A stretch of 5,321 nt of DNA, taken from Lachnospiraceae bacterium (GTDB taxonomy: Bacteria; Bacillota; Clostridia; Lachnospirales; Lachnospiraceae). The DNA is taken from contig WQST01000026.1 of assembly GCA_009787745.1 (NCBI GenBank), positions 12,357 through 17,677 on the forward strand, written 5' to 3'. This document shows positions 1 through 5,321 of the stretch, one piece after another. Each line of letters starts with the position of its first letter. Position 1 is the first letter of the stretch. The notes under the pieces are model-generated. The model ran no database searches. It worked only from the letters and a program-made list of their open reading frames with translations, and was not told the origin of the DNA. A program made the position numbers and the translations under genes.

Positions 1-524
1 GTCATTATTTCCTGATAATACTCAAGGCCGGGTTTACAGTATTTACTGTTCGCATAATGGGTAATATAGATAAAATCCGCCGGTTCTAACCCGATCCATT
101 CAAGCCGCTCGGTCACGGCACTGATAGGAAATAATGGGTTTGTGGCGAGAACAATACTATAATTTCTTTCCTTTAGAGTCCGCACAAGCCTTTTTGAAAT
201 GGCATCTTCCTTTATGACTTGTTTTACAGCACCAAACTCATTTCGGTAAAATCTATTACATTCGTTTTCGATAGCTTTAAGTTCATCGCCGCGAATCCCA
301 ATAAATTCAGCAAATGTTTTCCAGAATTTATCCTTATTAAACTCACTTCCGTCATTTAAAAGCATCGCTTTTACCCCGACATTTATCGCTTTCATAGCTA
401 AGTCGTCGTCAAAACCGAGCTTTGCAAACAATTTTTTTATTTCACTATAGTAAACTAAAGTAAATGCCTCTTGCGAAACCTTAAGCAAAGTCCCGTCAAG
501 ATCAAATAGGATTACGTCTATCAT
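1..524 (-). CDS. HAD-superfamily hydrolase, C-terminus cut by window edge
   Basis: Partial gene: 174 codons run open to the left edge, so the 3' end is missing. The N-terminus reads MIDVILFDLDGTLL, the classic HAD motif I, with nucleophile Asp8 and acid/base Asp10. Residues 15-110 look like a helical cap. Motif II is the Thr128 of LATNP (126-130), and motif III is Lys164 in the YCKPG segment (162-166). Motif IV, the acidic metal ligands, would lie just past the edge. HAD enzymes of this layout are usually cytoplasmic Mg2+-dependent phosphatases acting on small phosphorylated metabolites; the substrate here cannot be told. The ATG at 524 is chosen because it opens directly onto motif I and has a G-rich Shine-Dalgarno site upstream. 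It starts 17 bases after the kinase stop, so the two are probably co-transcribed. It is visibly more AT-rich (about 38% G+C by hand count) than trpB. I am sure of the superfamily but not of the function. Confidence 0.9.
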   Translation of the reverse strand, partial: MIDVILFDLDGTLLKVSQEAFTLVYYSEIKKLFAKLGFDDDLAMKAINVGVKAMLLNDGSEFNKDKFWKTFAEFIGIRGDELKAIENECNRFYRNEFGAVKQVIKEDAISKRLVRTLKERNYSIVLATNPLFPISAVTERLEWIGLEPADFIYITHYANSKYCKPGLEYYQEIM

Positions 525-533
525 AAAATATTA

Positions 534-541
534 CCCCACTT
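534..541 (-). promoter_or_regulatory. Shine-Dalgarno site of the HAD hydrolase gene
   Basis: On the minus strand the 17-base gap after the kinase stop reads AAGTGGGG followed by nine bases and the ATG at 524. This is an imperfect match to AAGGAGG at a usable distance. It supports the chosen start. The gap is too short for a promoter or terminator, so translation most likely depends on the upstream transcript. Confidence 0.5.
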
Positions 542-1414
542 TCAATTTAAGATTTTCAGCTTGACTTGTTTCAAGCAGTTGTCGATATTTTCTACGCCGT
601 CAACATAATTGTTTTCAATGCAATAAATCAGGTTGAGAACATCTATCATTTTTGACGTAGCTTCGGCGGCCGTTTTGCTGATAACTTCATCGCCGCCGTA
701 AGCCCTAATCATTGATTCACGCAGGATTTCATCTTCAATTCCCCGAAAATCCTGTGACCTGTCATACAATCCCGCATCGCCGAAATCAATGATTCCCACC
801 CGGTTTTCGCTGTCAATCAAAGTGTTGTTATAATCCAAATCACCGTGACAGAAAACCGGTTCGCCTGTTCCGACCATGCACCTTGGCACTTCATGCATGA
901 AGAAGTCGTCTATCATCAGAAGTTCCGTTTCATTGAAAAACTCGGTCAATAATCCTCTGCCTTTATTATACCAATTTTGATATTCGACAGTCTGCTCTTC
1001 AAGGGTTTGCGCCCTCATATCGCCGTAATTCGTTATCCCGTGAAGTTGTCTTAAAAACGCGCCGATTTGTGTGCCTATTTCTATTTTTTGCTCTTCACTT
1101 AAGCCGTCAATCACTTCTCTGAGCGGTATTCCCTCAACGCCATAAAAGCTGAAGTAAGACCCGTCCTCCGCCGTCCGGTTCAAAACAGGGACACGCAGAC
1201 AAAACTCCCGCTCCCCCAACAACTTGAGTGCGGATACTTCATGTCTGCATTCTTCGCGGAATTTCTTGCTACGCGGAAATTTGAACACAACTTTTCCGCT
1301 GTCAACGACATAAACCCGGCTCGTCCAGCCGACCTCATTTATTTCAATACGTCTCTCGTCATTCGTGCCCGAGAGCCGTTTTACGATTTCAAGTTCGTCT
1401 TTTATGTCAGACAT
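542..1414 (-). CDS. APH/choline-kinase-family phosphotransferase (antibiotic or small-molecule kinase)
   Basis: A complete 290-residue protein with the protein-kinase-like fold of aminoglycoside phosphotransferases. The N-lobe has GWTSRVYVV (29-37), the ATP-binding Lys45 in VFKFPR, and the partner Glu59 in the following helix. The C-lobe carries Brenner's motif CHGDLDYNN (189-197), with catalytic Asp192 and metal ligand Asn197. The metal-binding IDFGD (209-213, Asp210) follows, then DRSQDF (218-223). Length and motif spacing fit the family, and the VFKFPR and IDFGD contexts recall APH(2'')-type enzymes. Members phosphorylate aminoglycosides, macrolides, choline, homoserine or sugars, so resistance cannot be assumed. 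The gene begins 13 bases after trpA and is followed 17 bases later by a HAD hydrolase, which implies transcription with the trp operon. The ATG at 1414 is backed by a good Shine-Dalgarno site. No frameshift or missing catalytic residue is seen. The family call is firm; the substrate is unknown. Confidence 0.92.
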   Translation of the reverse strand: MSDIKDELEIVKRLSGTNDERRIEINEVGWTSRVYVVDSGKVVFKFPRSKKFREECRHEVSALKLLGEREFCLRVPVLNRTAEDGSYFSFYGVEGIPLREVIDGLSEEQKIEIGTQIGAFLRQLHGITNYGDMRAQTLEEQTVEYQNWYNKGRGLLTEFFNETELLMIDDFFMHEVPRCMVGTGEPVFCHGDLDYNNTLIDSENRVGIIDFGDAGLYDRSQDFRGIEDEILRESMIRAYGGDEVISKTAAEATSKMIDVLNLIYCIENNYVDGVENIDNCLKQVKLKILN

Positions 1415-1421
1415 AATGCCA

Positions 1422-1429
1422 CACCTCTT
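1422..1429 (-). promoter_or_regulatory. Shine-Dalgarno site of the kinase gene, overlapping the trpA stop
   Basis: On the minus strand the trpA stop and the following bases read TAAGAGGTG, then seven bases and the kinase ATG. The AAGAGGTG stretch is a strong match to the anti-Shine-Dalgarno sequence, and its first two bases are the last two bases of the trpA TAA. A ribosome finishing trpA would therefore end on the kinase initiation site. This supports the start at 1414 and suggests coupling of the two genes. Confidence 0.75.
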
Positions 1430-2198
1430 AATTTATCGCATCGGCTATTCTTGCAACAAAATCCTTAACCGGCGCGACACACTCCCTGCCGTTTTCGGCA
1501 ATCAGTTTGACAATCGCGCTTCCGATTATTACCCCGTCAGATATTGCCGCCATCTCCTTAGCTTGCTCGGGGGTTGAGATACCAAAACCGATGGCGCATG
1601 GGGTGGGCGAGATGCTTTTTATCCGCGCGATCATTTCACCGATATTTGTGTTTATTTCTCCGCGCATTCCCGTCACACCGAGGGAAGAGACGCAGTAGAT
1701 AAATCCCTCCGCTTCTTTGGCGATCCTTTCCGCTCTGTTATCAGATGTCGGGGCGACCATCGAAATTTGTGTTATACCGTACTCGGCGCATACGTCGGAT
1801 AATTCATCCCGCTCTTCATAGGGTAAATCAGGGACAATCACACCGGCAATCCCGCATTCACGGCATTTTTCCATAAACCGCTCCTTGCCATATACGAAGA
1901 TGGGATTGATATAACCCATGAATAAAAGCGGAATCTCAACCTTTTCGCGCACGCGCTTAACCATCGCAAACAGCTTGTCCACCGTGCAGCCATTTTTAAG
2001 CGCACGTTCATCAGCTTGCTGGATAACAAGGCCTTCCGCAACAGGGTCAGAAAAAGGGATTCCTATTTCGATGATATCGACGCCCGCTTCCGCCATCGCG
2101 ATAATGAGCTTTTCGCTTGTCTCAATATCAGGGTCGCCGCCCGTAATAAAGGCGATAAATACTTTTTTATTTTCAAATGCTTTTGTTATTTTATTCAT
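1428..2198 (-). CDS. trpA: Tryptophan synthase alpha subunit
   Basis: This 256-residue TIM-barrel protein cleaves indole-3-glycerol phosphate to indole and glyceraldehyde 3-phosphate. Indole passes to TrpB in the alpha2-beta2 complex. Visible family marks are TGGDPD (19-24), the catalytic Glu44 in DIIEIGIPFSDP (41-52), loop 6 SSLGVTG (171-177), and the phosphate-binding IGFGIS (203-208) and GSAIV (226-230). Two changes stand out: the position of catalytic Asp60 (E. coli numbering) is Glu55, and the next-but-one residue, normally Pro, is Leu57 (PVAEGLVIQ). Glu at this site is, to my recollection, common in clostridial TrpA; the Leu is less expected. I chose the ATG at 2198 over an in-frame TTG at 2234 because it gives the usual N-terminus (MNKITKAF), has a Shine-Dalgarno site, and overlaps trpB by only 8 bases. 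Identity is secure. Confidence 0.97.
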   Translation of the reverse strand: MNKITKAFENKKVFIAFITGGDPDIETSEKLIIAMAEAGVDIIEIGIPFSDPVAEGLVIQQADERALKNGCTVDKLFAMVKRVREKVEIPLLFMGYINPIFVYGKERFMEKCRECGIAGVIVPDLPYEERDELSDVCAEYGITQISMVAPTSDNRAERIAKEAEGFIYCVSSLGVTGMRGEINTNIGEMIARIKSISPTPCAIGFGISTPEQAKEMAAISDGVIIGSAIVKLIAENGRECVAPVKDFVARIADAIN

Positions 2199-3381
2199 CA
2201 ATATCGACCCCTTTATACCTTGCGATAGCCGCAACGTCTTTGTCGCCTCTGCCGGAAAGATTAATGACGATCACTTGATTTTGTTCCATCGTTTTAGCAA
2301 TTTTTCTTGCACAAGCAACCGCATGCGCACTTTCAATCGCCGGAATAATTCCCTCGGTTCGTGACAGGTATTCGAATGCCGAAACCGCTTCGGCATCCGT
2401 AACCGGAATATATTCCGCGCGGTTTATATCTTTAAGATGCGCATGTTCAGGCCCCACGCCGGGATAATCAAGCCCTGCGGAAATAGAATGCACCGGCGCA
2501 ATCTGCCCGTACTCATCCTGGCAAAAATACGATTTCATGCCGTGGAAAATACCGACTGAGCCGGTAGCCATTGTCGCGGCATTATTGGGGGTGTCGGTTC
2601 CAAGCCCTGCCGCCTCGCATCCTATCAGCCTGACCGCACTATCATTGATAAATTCATAAAAAGCCCCAATCGCGTTACTGCCGCCGCCGATACAGGCGAT
2701 TACCGCATCGGGCAGTTTTCCCTCGGCATTTAATATCTGTTCTTTTATTTCCGTCCCGATTATCTTTTGGAAATCTCTGACGATTAGGGGAAATGGGTGC
2801 GGCCCCATAACCGAACCAAGGACATAATGGGTATCACTGACCCGCGATACCCATTCCCGCATCGTTTCATTCACCGCATCTTTGAGCGTCTGCGTTCCGC
2901 TTGTGACGCTGTTAACCTTCGCTCCTAAAAGCTCCATTCGGAATACATTAAGCGCTTGCCGCTCGGTATCTTCTTTGCCCATAAATATTTCACATTCAAG
3001 ACCCATAAGCGTTGCGGCGGTGGCGGTGGCGACACCGTGCTGACCCGCGCCAGTTTCGGCGATTACGCGGGTCTTACCCATTTTTTTGGCTAACATGACC
3101 TGCCCTAAAACATTATTAATTTTGTGGGAGCCTGTATGGTTTAAATCCTCACGTTTCAAGTAAATTTTGGCGCCCCCGAGATCTTTGGTCATCTTTTCGG
3201 CGTAATATAAGAGTGACGGCCTGCCGGCATAATTCGTCAGCAAACCTTTTAGTTCGTGCTGAAAATCGGCATCGTTTGCATAATGATGGTAGGCTTTTTC
3301 CAGCTCGTGTAAATTGTTCATTAACGTTTCGGGAACATACTGCCCGCCGTATTTACCGAATCTGCCTCTATCTGTATTCAT
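2191..3381 (-). CDS. trpB: Tryptophan synthase beta subunit
   Basis: This 396-residue PLP enzyme condenses indole with L-serine to give tryptophan, in complex with TrpA. Residue numbers match the Salmonella enzyme almost throughout. The N-terminus is FGKYGGQYVPETL (8-20). The PLP Schiff-base lysine is Lys87 in HTGSHKINN (82-90), and catalytic Glu109 sits in AETGAGQHG (108-116). The phosphate-binding loop is GGGSN (232-236), Asp305 lies in LDYPGVGPEH, Glu350 is present, and the PLP-pyridine contact Ser376 is in LSGRGDKD. This is the canonical TrpB1 form with no missing catalytic residue. The ATG at 3381 lies inside the end of trpF (14-base overlap) behind a perfect GGAGG. The stop TAA overlaps the trpA start by 8 bases, which fits equal production of the two subunits. 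Base composition is clearly G+C-richer than trpF just upstream. Confidence 0.98.
   Translation of the reverse strand: MNTDRGRFGKYGGQYVPETLMNNLHELEKAYHHYANDADFQHELKGLLTNYAGRPSLLYYAEKMTKDLGGAKIYLKREDLNHTGSHKINNVLGQVMLAKKMGKTRVIAETGAGQHGVATATAATLMGLECEIFMGKEDTERQALNVFRMELLGAKVNSVTSGTQTLKDAVNETMREWVSRVSDTHYVLGSVMGPHPFPLIVRDFQKIIGTEIKEQILNAEGKLPDAVIACIGGGSNAIGAFYEFINDSAVRLIGCEAAGLGTDTPNNAATMATGSVGIFHGMKSYFCQDEYGQIAPVHSISAGLDYPGVGPEHAHLKDINRAEYIPVTDAEAVSAFEYLSRTEGIIPAIESAHAVACARKIAKTMEQNQVIVINLSGRGDKDVAAIARYKGVDIDE
2208..2213 (-). promoter_or_regulatory. Shine-Dalgarno site of trpA within trpB
   Basis: On the minus strand AAGGGG lies nine bases before the ATG at 2198, inside the last codons of trpB (the YKG residues). 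It decides the trpA start in favour of this ATG over the upstream in-frame TTG at 2234. The start codon is embedded in GATGAATAA, which also holds the trpB stop. Confidence 0.6.
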
Positions 3382-3976
3382 TAATAACCTCCATAAAATC
3401 CTTTATTTTAGCCGCATCTTTAAACCCATTGGTTTCGACACCACTGCTAACATCGACGGCAAACAGGTTCGTTTTTAAAATCGCTTCTCTGACATTATTA
3501 ATATTTAACCCACCTGCTAAAAAATATGGTTTGCCCGTCTCGCCTATCAAATCCCAGTTAAAAGTCTGCCCTGTGCCGCCGCTTAAATGGTCAAGCAAAA
3601 GATAATCGGCGGATGAATTATTATATTTTTGCGCATCCCCCTTAAGCTTTATGCTGACGGCTTTGATAATCGGTGCGTTTGTCAATGACTTAAGCTCTTT
3701 TATATACTGCTCATTCTCTTGACCGTGCAGTTGGATAATATTAATTACATTATTTTGATAAAGAGAAATAATTTTTTCCATTGCTTCATTAACAAATACT
3801 CCGACCGAAAGAATCTTAGGCGATAATAAGCTACGTAACTCAGCGGCCTTTTCAGGGGTTATTTTTCGTTTGCTTTCAGCAAAAACGAAGCCGATATAAT
3901 CAGGCTTTTCGTTATTTACTGCTTCTATATCAGTGATGCGGGAAAGCCCGCAGATTTTGACTTTTATCTCAGGCAT
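3368..3976 (-). CDS. trpF: Phosphoribosylanthranilate isomerase
   Basis: This 202-residue TIM-barrel enzyme isomerises N-(5'-phosphoribosyl)anthranilate to the carboxyphenylamino-deoxyribulose phosphate used by TrpC. Diagnostic motifs are VKICGLSR (6-13) with the general-base Cys9, and DYIGFVFAESKR (26-37). IIQLHGQE (80-87) follows, then the general-acid Asp129 in LLLDHLSGGTGQTFNW (126-141). The phosphate-binding segments are FLAGGLN (152-158) and VDVSSGVE (174-181). Length is normal for a monofunctional TrpF, so it is not fused to TrpC as in E. coli. The ATG at 3976 follows the trpC stop by 3 bases, with AAAGGGA in the trpC tail as the ribosome site. The 3' end overlaps trpB by 14 bases. The gene is AT-rich (about 37% G+C by hand count on sampled lines), unlike trpB and trpD. 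Confidence 0.97.
   Translation of the reverse strand: MPEIKVKICGLSRITDIEAVNNEKPDYIGFVFAESKRKITPEKAAELRSLLSPKILSVGVFVNEAMEKIISLYQNNVINIIQLHGQENEQYIKELKSLTNAPIIKAVSIKLKGDAQKYNNSSADYLLLDHLSGGTGQTFNWDLIGETGKPYFLAGGLNINNVREAILKTNLFAVDVSSGVETNGFKDAAKIKDFMEVINEYR
3388..3392 (-). promoter_or_regulatory. Shine-Dalgarno site of trpB within trpF
   Basis: A perfect GGAGG on the minus strand sits six bases before the trpB ATG at 3381 and lies inside the last codons of trpF. It fixes the trpB start. It also shows that the 14-base overlap of trpF and trpB is a real start inside the upstream gene and not an annotation artefact. Confidence 0.75.
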
Positions 3977-3979
3977 AAT

Positions 3980-4732
3980 TTATAATCCCTTTAGTCTGTT
4001 AAGTTCGGCTTTTTTACAGGCACTGCGCATCAGGGTTTCGCCGATTAAGACAGCGTTAACGCCAATCTGTTCTAACCGCTTGACATCATCACGCGTTTTT
4101 ATCCCGCTTTCCGCGACGAAAATAATCTCATCAGGGATATATTTGCGCAGACGTTCGCTTGTTTTTAAATCTACCTCAAAAGTCTTTAAGTTGCGGTTAT
4201 TAACGCCGATAATCTTCGCACCTAAATCCAAGGCGCGTTTAACCTCTGTTTCATCATGGACTTCGGTTAGGACTGCCAGTCCTAGTTGCTCGGCGGTTTT
4301 GATAAATTTCTTTATTTGCGTATCATCTAAAATCGCACAAATCAGTAAAATGGCGCTTGCGCCTAAGAACTTAGCTTCATAAATCATGTACTCATCGACA
4401 ATAAAATCTTTACGCAGCAGGGGAAGTTTGATATTCTGCGAAATTTCGCTTAAATAATCGTTACTGCCTTTAAAATAAAACGGCTCTGTTAATACTGAAA
4501 TAGCCGCCGCCCCCGCTGATTCGTAATCTTTGGCGATTCCGATATAATCAAAATCGTCGCAGATTACCCCCAAAGACGGTGATGCTTTTTTTACTTCGCA
4601 GATAAAATTTATTTTATTTTGGGTTAAAGCGCTTGTGAATAAAGCGCCGTTATTCATATTAAGCTGTTCGTTAACCCTTAGCTTTGTTTTAGCGGCAATT
4701 TCGCTTAAAATATCTATTTGTTCGAACCGCAT
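3980..4732 (-). CDS. trpC: Indole-3-glycerol-phosphate synthase
   Basis: This 250-residue TIM-barrel enzyme decarboxylates and closes the ring of the carboxyphenylamino-deoxyribulose phosphate, yielding indole-3-glycerol phosphate for TrpA. The signature CEVKKASPSLG (45-55) carries Glu46 and Lys48. The catalytic acid Lys108 is in LLRKDFIVDEYMIYEA (105-120). Glu157 in LTEVHDE (155-161), Asn178 in GVNNRNL (176-182) and ESGI (208-211) complete the active site. In the SPSLG segment, Leu replaces the Lys of E. coli SPSKG. Length is that of a monofunctional enzyme. The ATG at 4732 has a perfect GGAGG seven bases upstream and overlaps the trpD 3' end by 19 bases, so coupling with trpD is likely. The stop lies 3 bases before trpF. 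All catalytic positions are present, so the gene should be functional. Confidence 0.97.
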   Translation of the reverse strand: MRFEQIDILSEIAAKTKLRVNEQLNMNNGALFTSALTQNKINFICEVKKASPSLGVICDDFDYIGIAKDYESAGAAAISVLTEPFYFKGSNDYLSEISQNIKLPLLRKDFIVDEYMIYEAKFLGASAILLICAILDDTQIKKFIKTAEQLGLAVLTEVHDETEVKRALDLGAKIIGVNNRNLKTFEVDLKTSERLRKYIPDEIIFVAESGIKTRDDVKRLEQIGVNAVLIGETLMRSACKKAELNRLKGL

Positions 4733-5321
4733 ATAAATTCCTCCAATTTAGTAAACGCCCGTCCGCTATCAATAACGTCATTTGCCGCTATGACGGCGGC
4801 TTCGATTGATTCATATTTACCGGCGACAAACATCGCCGCCGCCGCGTTTAAGACCGCCGCGTCCCTCTTAGGGCCTTTTTCACCACTAAGGAGCGCTTTC
4901 AGTATTTCGGCGTTTTCACTCGGAACCCCGCCTTGTAAGTCTTCTTTCTGACACCGTTTGAAACCGAATTGCTCAGGCGTAATAGTGTAAGAACGCACCC
5001 AGCCGTCTTTTACCTCGCAGACGTAGGTCGGTGCGGAAAGTGAAATTTCATCAAGTCCGTCTTCACCGTGAACCACCATCGCGCTCTTAACGCCTAAGTT
5101 GCACATCACCTGCGCCAGCGGTTCTACCAATGCGCGGTCATAAACACCCATTAACTCCATTTTCGCGCCCGCCGGATTAGTTAACGGGCCGATGATATTG
5201 AAGACCGTTCTTATCCCGAGTTCCCGCCTTATCGGCGCAACAAACTTCATCGCGATGTGATAATTCTGGGCGAACATGAAGCAGATACCGATGTTTTTTA
5301 ATAAATCGGCGCTTTTTTCAG
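4714..5321 (-). CDS. trpD: Anthranilate phosphoribosyltransferase, N-terminus cut by window edge
   Basis: Partial gene: about 201 C-terminal residues of a family usually near 340. The frame is open through the right edge, so the Met codon at 5277 is internal and not the start. The enzyme transfers phosphoribose from PRPP to anthranilate, the second step of the pathway. Before Met5277 the frame already reads the conserved EKSADLLKNIGICF. It continues with FAQNYHIAMK, the highly conserved RRELGIRTVFNIIGPLTNPA, and GEDGLDEIS, whose Asp-Glu pair binds the second Mg2+ in known structures. The PRPP-binding glycine loop near the N-terminus lies outside the window. There is no sign of fusion to a glutamine amidotransferase in the part seen. 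The stop TAG overlaps the trpC start by 19 bases. trpE and trpG would be expected further right. Confidence 0.96.
   Translation of the reverse strand, partial: EKSADLLKNIGICFMFAQNYHIAMKFVAPIRRELGIRTVFNIIGPLTNPAGAKMELMGVYDRALVEPLAQVMCNLGVKSAMVVHGEDGLDEISLSAPTYVCEVKDGWVRSYTITPEQFGFKRCQKEDLQGGVPSENAEILKALLSGEKGPKRDAAVLNAAAAMFVAGKYESIEAAVIAANDVIDSGRAFTKLEEFICGSNK
4740..4744 (-). promoter_or_regulatory. Shine-Dalgarno site of trpC within trpD
   Basis: A perfect GGAGG on the minus strand lies seven bases before the trpC ATG at 4732, inside the trpD codons for LEEF. It supports the trpC start that overlaps the end of trpD by 19 bases. Confidence 0.75.

Noticed and set aside
542..1414. Calling the kinase a clinical aminoglycoside resistance gene
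   Set aside because: The catalytic motifs are shared by many metabolite kinases, the overall sequence is not one I can match to a named resistance enzyme, and its place behind trpA does not suggest a resistance cassette. No insertion sequence or integron feature is nearby.
2199..2234. Longer trpA with a TTG start 12 codons upstream
   Set aside because: It would add residues not found in TrpA proteins, overlap trpB by 44 bases, and ignore the AAGGGG site placed before the ATG at 2198.
1918..2364. Plus-strand open frame of 148 codons over trpA and trpB
   Set aside because: It lies antisense to two certain genes, its translation resembles no family and is rich in Ser/Ile as expected of a shadow frame, and it has no clear ribosome site.
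3213..3605. Plus-strand open frame of 130 codons over the trpB/trpF border
   Set aside because: It is antisense to TrpB and TrpF, whose catalytic motifs are intact; nothing recognisable in the translation.
3977..4010. Possible internal promoter before trpF (TTAACA and TATAAA-like words on the minus strand)
   Set aside because: The two words are only about 12 bases apart, too close for a sigma-70-type promoter, and they lie in AT-rich trpC coding sequence where such words arise by chance.
3933..4382. Plus-strand open frame of 149 codons over trpC and the trpF start
   Set aside because: It is antisense to conserved coding sequence with no recognisable domain; the openness comes from the codon use of the real genes opposite.
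4714..5277. trpD as a short complete gene starting at the Met codon at 5277
   Set aside because: The frame stays open to the window edge and encodes conserved TrpD residues upstream of this Met, so it is an internal methionine of a truncated view.

Overview
The window is the distal part of a tryptophan biosynthesis operon, all on the minus strand and read from right to left: trpD (5' end cut by the right edge), trpC, trpF, trpB and trpA. Two further genes follow in the same orientation with almost no gap: an aminoglycoside/choline-kinase-type phosphotransferase and a HAD-family hydrolase (3' end cut by the left edge). Together the seven genes fill essentially every base. The longest non-coding gap is 17 bases, and I see no RNA gene, mobile element, repeat array, CRISPR, convincing internal promoter or terminator.

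The organism is probably an anaerobic Firmicute of class Clostridia. The gene order trpD-C-F-B-A with unfused TrpC and TrpF, strong GGAGG-type Shine-Dalgarno sites, moderate G+C and the protein flavour (TrpD with CFMFAQ-YH, TrpA with SDPVAEG, the Clostridia-like APH and HAD sequences) all point that way. This placement rests on recognising sequence style, not on a database search.

How the genes work together: TrpD converts anthranilate plus PRPP to phosphoribosylanthranilate. TrpF isomerises it to CdRP, and TrpC closes the indole ring to give indole-3-glycerol phosphate. TrpA cleaves that to indole, which TrpB condenses with serine to make tryptophan. The trp genes are tightly packed: trpD/trpC overlap by 19 bases, trpF/trpB by 14 and trpB/trpA by 8, while trpC and trpF are 3 bases apart. 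This suggests translational coupling. trpE, trpG and any leader or attenuator would lie beyond the right edge.

The least ordinary part is the left end. The APH-type kinase starts 13 bases after the trpA stop, with its Shine-Dalgarno sequence built partly from the trpA stop codon. The HAD hydrolase starts 17 bases after the kinase stop. Neither has a known role in tryptophan synthesis. The second notable point is in TrpA, where the position of the catalytic Asp60 is Glu and the usually conserved Pro62 is Leu. I find no evidence of a wholly new system here; most of the window is a well-understood biosynthetic operon.
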